Shown here: positions 1 through 8,674 of the stretch, one piece after another
Layout of the letters: every line of letters begins with the position of its first letter
Numbering within the stretch: the stretch's first letter is position 1
Assembly (NCBI RefSeq): GCF_042652645.1
Contig: NZ_JBHSGU010000002.1
Location: 248,001-312,000, forward strand
DNA: 64,000 nt
Reading direction: 5' to 3'
DNA from: Glaciecola siphonariae
GTDB taxonomy: Bacteria > Pseudomonadota > Gammaproteobacteria > Enterobacterales > Alteromonadaceae
Notes under the pieces: generated by a model
Database searches by the model: none
The model's input: the letters and a program-made list of their open reading frames with translations, nothing else
Told to the model about the DNA's origin: nothing
Position numbers and translations under genes: made by a program

Positions 1-1358
1 TCACCCGCCCGCACGGTGTGGTTAAGCTTGATTTTACCTCGCTTGCTGGCGCTTGAATGATAGCTGTTCTGTGCTTCGGTTAGTGCATAAGAGTCAAGTT
101 CGTTAAGTGACACCGGCACTAGTAAATGGTCTCCTGCGTATATCGTATTGTCTTTTAGCTCATTTACTTTCTTAATAACGTCAACGTTTGTATTGTACAG
201 TTTGGCGATTTTGCCAATGCTGTCGCCTCGTCTAACCTGGTGACGCTCCCAGTTGAGGCGGTCTTTTTCTTCGGTTTCTGCCAAGGCTAAGGTAAATTGC
301 TGAGCCTTATCAAGCGGCAATATTAGCAAATGCGGACCGGAAGGTGAGGTGGCCCATTTGTTAAATCCAGGGTTTAATGCCTGCAGTTCAGCGAGGGTTA
401 AGCCAGACATCTTTGCCGCCATAGCAAGATCAATCTGCGAACCTACATCAACCACTTCAATTACGGGTGCGTTGTCTATTTTAGGCCAACTGAAATTATA
501 GGAATCGCTGTTCTTTAATATGTCTGCGAGTGCCAAAAGCTTAGGCACATATGCGCGCGTTTCTTTCGGTAAATCAAGAGACCAAAAGTCGGTTTTTTTT
601 CCAGCGCGTTTGTTTTTGCGAATGGCGCGCATAACGCGTCCTTCGCCGCTATTGTATGCCGCAAGTGCATGCATCCAGTTGCCGTCAAACATCTTATTTA
701 AATACTGTAAATACGCAATAGCGCCCTTCGTTGACGCTACGACATCACGTCGTCCGTCGTACCACCAGTTTTGCTCCATGCCAAAGCGTTTGCCAGTACC
801 GGGTATAAATTGCCACATGCCGGCGGCCCGGCCCGACGAATAGGCGAATGGGTCAAATGAGCTTTCAACAATGGGGAGCAGCGCAAGGTCCACTGGCATA
901 TCGTTTTGTTCTAGCTGCTCTACTATGTAATACAAAAACGGTCGGGCACGTTTAGCAACACGTGACATATAATCAGGATGTTTTAAGTACCATTTCTTTT
1001 GTGAATCGAGTCGCTGTTGGTTTTTAGGAATGGTAAATGCGAGCTGGTCGGCAATGCGCATCCACACATCATCTATCTCAGTTGTTTGGTCAACTTCGGG
1101 CGCTTGTGGTAGGGGCACCTCTACCGTTTGGACTGGATGAATAACGTCAAGAACGCCGTCTTGCTCGCTAGCACATGCTTGCGTATTGTGGCCGTTTGCA
1201 CCATCGCCTCTGGTGATTGCGAGATTTTCATCGCTAAATTCGCATTGTTCTAAGGTAGCGAGCTGCTTGTTTTGCGCGTTAGCCTGTGTTTTCTCAGCAG
1301 AAGTCAATGCACAGCCGCTGAGAAAAACCGGCAGGCAAACCAACAATAAATACTTCAT
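1..1358 (-). CDS. mltD: Membrane-bound lytic murein transglycosylase D, C-terminus cut by window edge
   Basis: A lipoprotein that cleaves peptidoglycan glycan strands between MurNAc and GlcNAc in the periplasm. The translation from the ATG at 1358 begins with a lipoprotein signal ending LSGC (Cys16). An SLT domain follows with the catalytic-glutamate motif PIVESSFDPFAYSSGRAAG (Glu165) and the downstream GMWQFIPGTGKRFG and ALAAYNSGEGRV blocks typical of family 1 transglycosylases. A LysM peptidoglycan-binding module lies at about residues 373-415 (VRRGDSIGKIAKLYN), and a second seems to begin where the window ends. Its stop codon lies outside the window. It is 52 bp downstream of gloB on the same strand, the mltD-gloB adjacency also seen in E. 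coli. Confidence 0.95.
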   Translation of the reverse strand, partial: MKYLLLVCLPVFLSGCALTSAEKTQANAQNKQLATLEQCEFSDENLAITRGDGANGHNTQACASEQDGVLDVIHPVQTVEVPLPQAPEVDQTTEIDDVWMRIADQLAFTIPKNQQRLDSQKKWYLKHPDYMSRVAKRARPFLYYIVEQLEQNDMPVDLALLPIVESSFDPFAYSSGRAAGMWQFIPGTGKRFGMEQNWWYDGRRDVVASTKGAIAYLQYLNKMFDGNWMHALAAYNSGEGRVMRAIRKNKRAGKKTDFWSLDLPKETRAYVPKLLALADILKNSDSYNFSWPKIDNAPVIEVVDVGSQIDLAMAAKMSGLTLAELQALNPGFNKWATSPSGPHLLILPLDKAQQFTLALAETEEKDRLNWERHQVRRGDSIGKIAKLYNTNVDVIKKVNELKDNTIYAGDHLLVPVSLNELDSYALTEAQNSYHSSASKRGKIKLNHTVRAG

Positions 1359-1410
1359 AACATCCTAATTCTTATTATTCGCGACAAATTGTACGTGAAC
1401 CAAGACCGAT

Positions 1411-2187
1411 TTAAAAATTATCCTTGGCCAAGCGAAGCGCTGCGAATGTATCGACAGCGCCGTGCAGCGTTTGTTGCAATTTTTCTGCCATTAAGCTCTG
1501 AAAGTCTGCATCATGGCAAAATAAGAAAGGATTAATACGTTTTTGTTCATCAATGCTTGAGGGGAGGGTGATGGCATCTTGCGCGCGCTGGCGCTTTGCC
1601 CACTGCTCGTAGTCTTTTAGTGCAGTATGCTCTGGCAAAAGCTCCCGTGCAAATTTGAGGTTGGCGAGGGTGTATTCGTGAGTGCAGTATATTTTTGTGT
1701 CTGCGTTGAGCGCCGAAAGCTTATCAAGCGAAGATAAAAAAACCTCAGGCGTGCCTTCAAACATACGGCCGCAGCCAGCAGAAAACAGCGTATCGCCGCA
1801 AAATAGCCATTGCGTATTATAAAAGGCAATATGATCCATGGTATGCCCTGGTGTTTCGAGCACCTCTAATGCTAGGGTTTTGTCGAACAACGACACGCTA
1901 TCACCTTGAGCCACCTTTTCATTGATGCCTTTTATTTTTTCGTTATAAGGACCTATCACGCGAAGGTGAGGGATTGCCTGTTGCAGATTTAAAATACCGC
2001 CAGTGTGATCAAAGTGGTGATGGGTAATTAAAATTGCAGACAAATGCAGATTTTGACTAGATAAGAAGTCTAACACTGGCTCGGCGTCGCCTGGGTCAAC
2101 CACCACAGCGGATTGTCCGTCGTGTAAGCACCAAATATAATTGTCGGTAAATGCTTTAATTGCCGTAATTTGAATTGCTTGGGACAT
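1411..2187 (-). CDS. gloB: Hydroxyacylglutathione hydrolase (glyoxalase II)
   Basis: Hydrolyses S-lactoylglutathione to lactate and glutathione, the second step of methylglyoxal detoxification, in the cytoplasm. The 258-residue protein has the metallo-beta-lactamase zinc motif THHHFDHTGG (His56, His58, Asp60, His61), the later metal ligands in TPGHTMDHIAFY and LFCGDTLFSAGCGRMFEG, and the C-terminal glutathione-site region CTHEYTLANLKFA. Length is normal for the family. It is divergent from the methyltransferase-like gene at 2281 with a 93-bp shared promoter region and lies directly upstream of mltD, with which it may be co-transcribed. Confidence 0.95.
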   Translation of the reverse strand: MSQAIQITAIKAFTDNYIWCLHDGQSAVVVDPGDAEPVLDFLSSQNLHLSAILITHHHFDHTGGILNLQQAIPHLRVIGPYNEKIKGINEKVAQGDSVSLFDKTLALEVLETPGHTMDHIAFYNTQWLFCGDTLFSAGCGRMFEGTPEVFLSSLDKLSALNADTKIYCTHEYTLANLKFARELLPEHTALKDYEQWAKRQRAQDAITLPSSIDEQKRINPFLFCHDADFQSLMAEKLQQTLHGAVDTFAALRLAKDNF

Positions 2188-2280
2188 GCTGCTCCTGTCG
2201 GAAAATGGTTGACCTTTATCGATATTCCGATAACTTTAAGAAGATTCAGGCTCACTTGCAAGTAAAGGAGATAAACGATT

Positions 2281-3162
2281 ATGCTGATGCGCGAAGCGCG
2301 AACCGTTAAGCGCCTTAGTTATCCTGAGCAATGGCAAGCGTTGAGCCAAGGGCAAAACGTGCGAGATGAACTTGAGCGGGCTTTAGCACCCATTATGGAA
2401 CGCATTTTTGGCTATTACTTAGTCAAACTTGGAAACTTAAGCTCGCAGTTGACGGTTAACTCGTGCCCAATAAAGCAAAAATTTAACCTTTCGCAAACGA
2501 GGATTGAGCAGTCGCATGTGAAGTCACAGTCATCTCGTTTGCCCTTGCAAAACAACAGTGTTGATGCATTTTTATTGGTGGCAGAATTAGATTTTGCGCA
2601 AGACCCCCACCAAATTATTCGAGAAATCGACCGCGCTATTACGTCCAACGGGCATGTGGTGATTGCAGGGTTTAACCCATTTAGCCTCGCGGGGGTTATG
2701 AAGTATTTGCCAATCAATAGAAAAAACATATTACATCAAGGCCGTTTTTTCACTGCTGCGCGCATAAAAGATTGGTTGCAACTGCTCGATTTTGAAATCA
2801 TTCAGCAAGAACAAGTGATGTATTCAGGCTTGTTTATGCGACGAAGATTAAATCAGCGCAGTCGCATCCAAAAATGGTGCAAACGCTATCTGCCTTGGTT
2901 TTCGTCCATGTATATTATTGTTGCTCGTAAACGCGAGGTGCCGCTGTCGCCTATTAAGCCTAAGTGGCAGTTGTCGCCAAAGTTTTCGTCGAGTGCGGCG
3001 GGCGCGAGCATGAGGACGCGCGCCGAATCCATTACAAAGAATCTGACAAAGAATCTTACAAAGAACCTGACAAAAGACATAACAACAGACCTAGCAAAAG
3101 CCGCGACAAAAGACATCGCTCAGAGTGCGACGATTAACAAAGCGCGTGGGCTTGAGGTATAG
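2281..3162 (+). CDS. YafS-like class I SAM methyltransferase-fold protein
   Basis: Resembles the methyltransferase-domain proteins found divergent from gloB in gammaproteobacteria (YafS in E. coli); the substrate is unknown. The recognisable part is the second half of the fold: LPLQNNSVDAFLLVAELDF, DPHQIIREIDRAITSNGHVVI and GFNPFSLAGVMKYLP. The place where the glycine-rich SAM-binding motif I should be reads LVKLGNLSSQL and has no GxGxG, so catalytic ability is uncertain. The last 45 or so residues form a Lys/Thr-rich tail built from four-residue repeats (TKNL, TKNL, TKNL, TKDI). The start is supported by AAAGGAG about 8 bp before the ATG. A pseudo-enzyme is possible. Confidence 0.7.
   Translation: MLMREARTVKRLSYPEQWQALSQGQNVRDELERALAPIMERIFGYYLVKLGNLSSQLTVNSCPIKQKFNLSQTRIEQSHVKSQSSRLPLQNNSVDAFLLVAELDFAQDPHQIIREIDRAITSNGHVVIAGFNPFSLAGVMKYLPINRKNILHQGRFFTAARIKDWLQLLDFEIIQQEQVMYSGLFMRRRLNQRSRIQKWCKRYLPWFSSMYIIVARKREVPLSPIKPKWQLSPKFSSSAAGASMRTRAESITKNLTKNLTKNLTKDITTDLAKAATKDIAQSATINKARGLEV
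3034..3093 (+). repeat. 12-bp tandem repeat, five units, inside coding sequence
   Basis: Five consecutive 12-bp units starting ACAAAGAATCTG; units 1-3 differ from each other at one or two positions and units 4-5 are more diverged. Because 12 is a multiple of three the array keeps the reading frame and codes for TKNL-type tetrapeptides at the C-terminus of the methyltransferase-like protein. Confidence 0.85.
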
Positions 3163-3223
3163 TAAGGTATATTAAAGCGCCGTGGGTAAATACGGCTGAC
3201 CTTACAAGCAAGGAAGTATTTTC

Positions 3224-3709
3224 ATGACACTATCAAAATTTATGGTAAGTAAGCGCGTTTGCGCGTCGGTATTGGCACTCTCACTAGCGTTATTAAGCGG
3301 GTGCTCATCAACCGAAGAGAAGCAAGGTATACAAGATACCAATACCATGCTGATTATTGAGAAAACGGCCGAGATGGCGCCTCAGAGTATAGAAGGGGAG
3401 TTTATTTTACGCATCAAAAATACCGCAACGGTTAATCGTGATGTGATGCTAAATACGCAAAAAGACTATCGCGACCAGCGCAGCGTAACGGTTAAAATAC
3501 CGCGTAATTTTGTATTAGCAATGACGCAAATGCACGGAGAGCATCCAGAGAAGTTTTTTGACAACAAGCGAATCAGGGTTAGAGGCACCGCTAAGCGCCA
3601 ACGAATTGTGTTTTTTGATACGAATGGCCAAGCGACTGATAAATATTACTACCAAACCCACATTATCCCGGAACGACCTGAAACCATCGAGGTGATTCCG
3701 GGAATTTAG
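3224..3709 (+). CDS. Putative lipoprotein of unknown function
   Basis: I do not recognise this 161-residue protein. It begins with basic residues and a hydrophobic stretch ending LALLSGCSS, a good lipobox with the acylated Cys at about residue 27, so it is probably anchored in the outer membrane facing the periplasm. The mature part is hydrophilic, contains FILRIKNTATVNRDVML and KDYRDQRSVTVKIPRNF, and ends in a Pro-rich PERPETIEVIPGI. No catalytic motif is apparent. It follows the methyltransferase-like gene by 61 bp on the same strand and is followed by a hairpin, so the two may be co-transcribed. Confidence 0.75.
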   Translation: MTLSKFMVSKRVCASVLALSLALLSGCSSTEEKQGIQDTNTMLIIEKTAEMAPQSIEGEFILRIKNTATVNRDVMLNTQKDYRDQRSVTVKIPRNFVLAMTQMHGEHPEKFFDNKRIRVRGTAKRQRIVFFDTNGQATDKYYYQTHIIPERPETIEVIPGI

Positions 3710-3714
3710 TCCAC

Positions 3715-3738
3715 GCGCCTTAATCAAGGCGCTTGATT
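3715..3738. terminator. Hairpin between convergent genes
   Basis: A perfect 7-bp stem GCGCCTT/AAGGCGC with a 4-base loop lies between the lipoprotein gene and metG, which converge here. The following T tract is weak (TTGATTTA), so this is a moderate terminator candidate. Confidence 0.5.
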
Positions 3739-3751
3739 TAACTAATGCGCT

Positions 3752-5794
3752 TTATTTAACGCGCATGCCAGCTTTTGCTCCCTCATCGGGATTTAGGATG
3801 TATAGGTCTTTACCGCCAGGGCCGGCCGCTAGCACCATGCCCTCGGATATGCCAAAGCGCATCTTCCGCGGCGCTAAGTTGGCCACCATTACGGTATGTT
3901 TACCAATCAGGTCTTTTGGGTCATAAGCTGATTTAATGCCAGCAAAGACTTGACGCGTTTCGCCGTCTAGGTCGAGCTCTAAACGCAGAAGTTTGTCTGC
4001 TTTTTCTACGGCTTCGGCGTGCACAATCTTTACCACCCGTAAATCAACCTTTGCAAAATCCTCAAAGCTAATCGTTTCGCTGATAGGGTCATCTGCCAAT
4101 GGACCTTCCGATTTAGCTGCATCAGCAGGTGCGTTTTTAGTTTCTTGCAGGTTTTCTTTACTTGCTTCTACCATCGCTTCAATCTTGTCCATTTCTACTC
4201 GCTGCATCATGGCTTTAAATTTATTAATGCTATGCCCGGTTTTAATATCTTTCACGCTGGCCCACGTAAACTCGTCTTGTAAAAAGACTTGCGCCTGCTC
4301 AGCAAGCTTAGGCAGCACGGGAGATAAATAAATCATCAGCGCTCTGAACATATGAATGCCCATCGAACACACATCGTGGGTAAGGCTTTGCAAGTCATCA
4401 TTTTTGATAGTGACCCAGGGGGCTTGAGCGTCAATGTACTGATTTGCCTTATCGGCAAGGGCCATTATGTCACGAATGGCCTTGTGGTATTGACGAGACT
4501 CGTAGGCCACAGCAATGTCATTTTCTGCATCATGAAACTCCTGCAATAATGCTGGGTTTTCAATGTTGCTAGACAATTTGCCGTCAAATCGTTTAGTGAT
4601 AAAGCCTGCACAACGCGAGGCAATATTGACGACTTTACCCACCAAGTCGGCATTTACCTTTTGTGCCAAGTCGGGCAGGTTGAGGTCGATGTCGGTGACG
4701 CTATCGTTCAGTTTACTGGCATAATAATAGCGCAAATACTCAGGGTTTAGGTGGTCGAGGTAAGTACGACCTTTAATAAATGTGCCTTTGGATTTTGACA
4801 TTTTTGCGCCATTGACGGTGACAAAACCGTGAATGTTCACGCCTGTTGGCTTTCTAAATCCAGCACCCTCTAGCATCGCTGGCCAAAACAAGCAGTGGAA
4901 ATAACTGATATCTTTGCCCACAAAATGATAAAGCTCGGTGTCGTTGCCGGGAGTCCAGTAGGGAGTGTCGTCTATGCCTTGTGCGTCGCAGTAGTTTTTA
5001 AAACTCGCCATATAGCCAACAGGTGCATCTACCCACACATAAAAGAATTTGTTTGGTGCGCCGGGAATTTCAAAGCCAAAGTAGGGCGCATCGCGGCTAA
5101 TGTCCCACTGCTGAAGGCCCTGCTCAAACCATTCGTTGAACTTATTGGCCATTTCTTTTTGCACAGCACCATCGGCAATCCATTTTTTCAACATGGACTC
5201 AAATTGTGGCAGATCAAAAAAGTAGTGCTCCGACTCCTTCATCACAGGCTCAGCGCCTGACACCACTGATCGCGGGTTTTTAAGCTCGGTGGGCGAATAA
5301 GTAGCGCCGCATACATCGCAATTGTCGCCGTTTTGATCGGGCGCGGCGCAACTCGGACAAGTACCTTTCACAAAGCGGTCTGGTAGGAACATCTCCTTTT
5401 CAGGGTCGTACAACTGATTGATTGAGCGTTTTGAGATATAGCCGGCCTCATCTAAGCGCTTATAGATAAGTTCGCAGAAAGCCTTGTTTTCTGGTGAATG
5501 AGTCACATAATAATTGTTGTATTCAACGTGAAAATCGAGCAGGTCTTGATGGTGCTCTGCGCGAGTTTGCGCGACCATTTCTTCTGGCGTGATACCGAGC
5601 TCTTGTGCCTTAAGCATCACCGGTGTACCGTGCGCATCATCAGCACATACACTGTAGCAAGTATGACCGCGCAAACGCTGAAAGCGCACCCAAATATCGG
5701 TTTGGATGTGTTCAAGTAAATGGCCTAAATGAATAGAGCCATTCGCATAAGGTAGAGCACTGGTGACCAAAATACGGCGCTGAGCTTGTTGCAT
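3752..5794 (-). CDS. metG: Methionyl-tRNA synthetase
   Basis: Charges initiator and elongator tRNA-Met in the cytoplasm. Translation from the ATG at 5794 gives 680 residues, close to the E. coli enzyme, beginning MQQAQRRILVTSALPYANG. The HIGH-type motif SIHLGHLLEH is near the N-terminus. The zinc knuckle is CPSCAAPDQNGDNCDVC, and the KMSKS loop is GAKMSKSKGTF. The last 110 or so residues form the tRNA-binding OB domain (FAKVDLRVVKIVHAEAVEKA) used for dimerisation. The reading frame stays open about 96 codons further upstream, but that extension has no synthetase similarity and runs towards the divergent mrp start, so I reject it. Confidence 0.97.
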   Translation of the reverse strand: MQQAQRRILVTSALPYANGSIHLGHLLEHIQTDIWVRFQRLRGHTCYSVCADDAHGTPVMLKAQELGITPEEMVAQTRAEHHQDLLDFHVEYNNYYVTHSPENKAFCELIYKRLDEAGYISKRSINQLYDPEKEMFLPDRFVKGTCPSCAAPDQNGDNCDVCGATYSPTELKNPRSVVSGAEPVMKESEHYFFDLPQFESMLKKWIADGAVQKEMANKFNEWFEQGLQQWDISRDAPYFGFEIPGAPNKFFYVWVDAPVGYMASFKNYCDAQGIDDTPYWTPGNDTELYHFVGKDISYFHCLFWPAMLEGAGFRKPTGVNIHGFVTVNGAKMSKSKGTFIKGRTYLDHLNPEYLRYYYASKLNDSVTDIDLNLPDLAQKVNADLVGKVVNIASRCAGFITKRFDGKLSSNIENPALLQEFHDAENDIAVAYESRQYHKAIRDIMALADKANQYIDAQAPWVTIKNDDLQSLTHDVCSMGIHMFRALMIYLSPVLPKLAEQAQVFLQDEFTWASVKDIKTGHSINKFKAMMQRVEMDKIEAMVEASKENLQETKNAPADAAKSEGPLADDPISETISFEDFAKVDLRVVKIVHAEAVEKADKLLRLELDLDGETRQVFAGIKSAYDPKDLIGKHTVMVANLAPRKMRFGISEGMVLAAGPGGKDLYILNPDEGAKAGMRVK

Positions 5795-5903
5795 GTAAGG
5801 TGTAGCCTTGCTTGTTAGAATACTAATACTGGGCGCGGATTTTAGCCTAAAGCACGTTTTTTTGCACCCGTAATTCCATGCTATTTCGCATTTTAGGAGC
5901 ACT

Positions 5904-7040
5904 ATGTTTTTTCGTTCGAAACAAAAGAAAGCAGATGAACAGATGTGCCTGAGCGTAAAGCAAAGCTGTTGTGACTTTTTTGGGCACAATGTCTCTGAGC
6001 ATGTCCACGTTGAGCGAGTAAGCGATGACGCTGTTAATATTCGTTTAGGCTTTGTGTGTGACACCGAAAAATCATCACTCATAGCGCACCTAAACGAACA
6101 TTTTTCCGCTGCATCTCAGCCAGATCAATCTAAAGCAAATATAAATAAGGCGCTATCGAAAGCCCCGCTTGAATTTAACGTAAGGTATAACGTGCCGATC
6201 TTCGATAGCAAGCAGCCACCGGTTCGCAACGTTAAGAATATTATCGCGGTATCTTCTGGTAAAGGCGGCGTAGGAAAGTCGGCGACGGCTGTAAATTTGG
6301 CCCTCGCCCTTAAAGCGCAAGGGGCACGGGTAGGAATACTAGACGCCGATATTTATGGGCCGAGCATTCCGCTAATGTTGGGTACTGAAAATGCGTCCCC
6401 GATGAGTCCAGATAACAAGCACATGATGCCTATTGTTGCGCATGGGCTAGTGTCAAATTCCATTGGCTACTTGGTAAAAAACGAGCATGCGTCAATTTGG
6501 CGTGGACCCATGGCGAGCAAAGCGCTAACGCAACTTGTCACTGAAACAAACTGGCCTTTGTTAGATTACTTAATTGTAGATATGCCGCCGGGTACCGGAG
6601 ACATCCAGTTAACCATGGCGCAGCAATTACCGCTTACCGCTGCGGTGGTGGTAACCACGCCACAAGATATTGCCCTGTCGGACGCTCAAAAGGGCATTGC
6701 CATGTTTAATAAGCTGCAAGTGCCCGTATTAGGCTTAGTTGAAAATATGAGCTTTTTTGAATGCCCTGCGTGTCATCATCAAAGCCATATATTTTCGAGC
6801 AAAGGCGCGCAAAAATTATCTGCAAAATATTCACTGCCAATCTTGGCAGAAGTGCCCTTGGCACCTCTAATTCGCGAGTACGCCGATGCTGGAGATTCGT
6901 TGTTTGAGCAAGCACCAGAGCACAGTCTATGTGCTATTTATTTACGAGGCGCTTATTTGCTGTCAAGACAAATGGCAAGTCAGTTGGTCATCTCACCATT
7001 GGCTCAGACCTCAAAGATTGAGGTGACGCAGCTAAACTAA
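5904..7040 (+). CDS. mrp: Mrp/ApbC iron-sulfur cluster carrier P-loop ATPase
   Basis: A cytoplasmic NTPase that binds and transfers Fe-S clusters (MRP/Nbp35 family). The 378-residue protein has a DUF59-like N-terminal part, then the deviant Walker A motif VSSGKGGVGKSATAVNLALA at about residues 117-136, the DADIYGPSIP switch, IVDMPPGTGD and a CPAC pair in ENMSFFECPACHHQ, which carries the cluster at the dimer interface. It is divergent from metG with about 109 bp between start codons, an arrangement common in gammaproteobacteria, and is followed on the same strand by dcd. Confidence 0.93.
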   Translation: MFFRSKQKKADEQMCLSVKQSCCDFFGHNVSEHVHVERVSDDAVNIRLGFVCDTEKSSLIAHLNEHFSAASQPDQSKANINKALSKAPLEFNVRYNVPIFDSKQPPVRNVKNIIAVSSGKGGVGKSATAVNLALALKAQGARVGILDADIYGPSIPLMLGTENASPMSPDNKHMMPIVAHGLVSNSIGYLVKNEHASIWRGPMASKALTQLVTETNWPLLDYLIVDMPPGTGDIQLTMAQQLPLTAAVVVTTPQDIALSDAQKGIAMFNKLQVPVLGLVENMSFFECPACHHQSHIFSSKGAQKLSAKYSLPILAEVPLAPLIREYADAGDSLFEQAPEHSLCAIYLRGAYLLSRQMASQLVISPLAQTSKIEVTQLN

Positions 7041-7208
7041 GGGTGATTAGCGGTTGATTAGCCGTGCAAGAGTGCGCATAATTCGCGCACGTTTTAGGCA
7101 TTGAGTTTTGATAACGGTAGACTGTGTTTTATACGCGGTTATTTGCGGCTAGGCAGCAGTTTTGTGGTATCAAAACAATTATTACATAACAAGGATAAAA
7201 GGTTTCTC

Positions 7209-7808
7209 ATGCGCTTATGTGACAAAGATATCGTGCAATATTTGCAAGACGGGCTAATTAAAATTGAGCCAGCACCAGAGCATGATCAAATCAGCGGCGT
7301 GACAGTTGATGTGAGGTTGGGGAGCAAGTTTCGAACGTTTCAGGCTCATGCCGCGCCATACATTGATTTGAGCGGCCCTAAAGCAGAAGTACAGGCAGCA
7401 TTAGACCGCGTGATGAGCGATGAAATTGCCATTGCAGACGATGAGTCGTTTTTTCTGCATCCTGGGGAGTTGGCAATAGCGGTTACGCATGAATCAGTAA
7501 GTCTACCCTCTAATATAGTTGGCTGGCTTGATGGGCGCTCGTCACTCGCGCGCTTAGGTCTTATGGTGCACGTGACGGCGCACCGAATTGACCCAGGCTG
7601 GTCGGGCAATATCGTGCTTGAATTTTTTAACTCAGGAAAGCTGCCGCTTGCGCTCAAGCCCGGAATGAAGATTGGGGCGATTAGTTTTGAAATGTTGAGT
7701 GGTCATGCTGAGCGCCCTTACAATTCACGGGTTGATGCGAAGTATCGCAACCAAGACGGCGCCATAGCGAGTCGCATCAGTGGAGACGGTGACAGCGACA
7801 AAAAGTAA
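7209..7808 (+). CDS. dcd: dCTP deaminase
   Basis: Deaminates dCTP to dUTP, feeding dUTPase and thymidylate synthesis. The 199-residue translation from the ATG at 7209 (MRLCDKDIVQYLQDG) matches the E. coli enzyme nearly end to end, including TVDVRLGSKFRTF, the catalytic segment GWLDGRSSLARLGLMVHVTA, HRIDPGWSGNIVLEFFNSG and the C-terminal YRNQDGAIASRI. An upstream open frame from about 7101 has no family support, so the internal ATG, preceded by AAGGATAAAAGG, is chosen. It sits about 170 bp downstream of mrp and converges with the oxygenase gene, whose stop codon is only a few bases away. Confidence 0.96.
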   Translation: MRLCDKDIVQYLQDGLIKIEPAPEHDQISGVTVDVRLGSKFRTFQAHAAPYIDLSGPKAEVQAALDRVMSDEIAIADDESFFLHPGELAIAVTHESVSLPSNIVGWLDGRSSLARLGLMVHVTAHRIDPGWSGNIVLEFFNSGKLPLALKPGMKIGAISFEMLSGHAERPYNSRVDAKYRNQDGAIASRISGDGDSDKK

Positions 7809-7817
7809 TCTTGGCAG

Positions 7818-8519
7818 TTATGACGGTGGGTCTACACGCTCTGCCGTGCTGCTATTTAGCCTGAACCACCCTGCAATTGAATAGCGGTCGCGCTTGGCAG
7901 GTTTTACTTCGTGAGGATATTGCTCACTCAAAAAAAACGTGAGCGTGCCGTATTCTGGATATACCGTAATACCTGATTTGTCTTTGTCGTTTTGATAAAT
8001 AACAAGCTCGCCACCGTCTGCATCATTCCAGTCCTTATTAAGATAGGTAACTAAGGATAAGACGCGATTAGCCTCTCCCTTAAAGGCATCAACATGACGT
8101 TTGTAAAAACGACCTGGCGCATAGTGCGCAAAATGACTCTCAAATGAAAATAGACCCAAAAATAAACGCCGATTTAAATAAATCTGAAGTTCGCTGGTAA
8201 ATTTTAGCCACTGCGTGCCGGCTGGACTGTCACCATTTATCCACGCGATCTCGTCACTACGAATACTCGTATTTTGCTGCTGAGCCAGCTGTCGACCGAT
8301 GGCGGCGTCGCTGAATTTGTTATCTGGCATATTCGTTAAGTGATAGTGCAGAATGTCGGCAAGAGGCAAGGGAAGCGCTTTCTTTTGCACACTAAAGCCT
8401 TGATGCAAGATATCTTGAGCAATACATTCAAATAAGTGCTCAATACCATCGTATTCACAGGCGTATGTATTGCTGTTAGCTTTTTGCGATTTAAGTAGAG
8501 CTGTCAAGGTGAGGGGCAT
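7818..8519 (-). CDS. 2OG-Fe(II) oxygenase (prolyl-4-hydroxylase/SM-20-like)
   Basis: A 233-residue non-heme iron dioxygenase that should couple 2-oxoglutarate decarboxylation to hydroxylation of an unknown, possibly protein, substrate. The double-stranded beta-helix motifs are complete: the iron ligands in FYKRHVDAF (His142, Asp144) and YPHEV (His203), and the 2-oxoglutarate-binding Arg in AKRDRYSIAGWFR (Arg212). RVLSLVTYLNKDW and DGGELVIYQ are typical of the P4Hc domain. It converges with dcd. Bacterial relatives include modifiers of translation proteins, but nothing in the sequence fixes the substrate here. Confidence 0.85.
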   Translation of the reverse strand: MPLTLTALLKSQKANSNTYACEYDGIEHLFECIAQDILHQGFSVQKKALPLPLADILHYHLTNMPDNKFSDAAIGRQLAQQQNTSIRSDEIAWINGDSPAGTQWLKFTSELQIYLNRRLFLGLFSFESHFAHYAPGRFYKRHVDAFKGEANRVLSLVTYLNKDWNDADGGELVIYQNDKDKSGITVYPEYGTLTFFLSEQYPHEVKPAKRDRYSIAGWFRLNSSTAERVDPPS

Positions 8520-8626
8520 CCAAGAATTTCGTGCGTTTTACGCTGTTTTTTCTGTGGATGCAACAACTATTCTTTAGATAAATAATACTTGTCTAGGCAC
8601 AAGCATTAGTTTGAGCCTTTAATTGC

Positions 8627-8650
8627 AAAAGGCGCGTAAGCGCGCCTTTT
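8627..8650. terminator. Strong bidirectional hairpin terminator
   Basis: A perfect 10-bp inverted repeat AAAAGGCGCG/CGCGCCTTTT with a TAAG loop, A-rich on one side and T-rich on the other. It lies just after the stop of the PEP-CTERM-like gene on the minus strand and upstream of the oxygenase gene start, so its main job is probably to terminate the former. Confidence 0.85.
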
Positions 8651-8674
8651 AGGTCATAGCGAGATAGGCATATG

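Noticed and set aside
5795..6082. N-terminal extension of metG by 96 codons
   Set aside because: The extension has no synthetase similarity, overlaps the divergent mrp start, and the normal N-terminus is present at the ATG at 5794.
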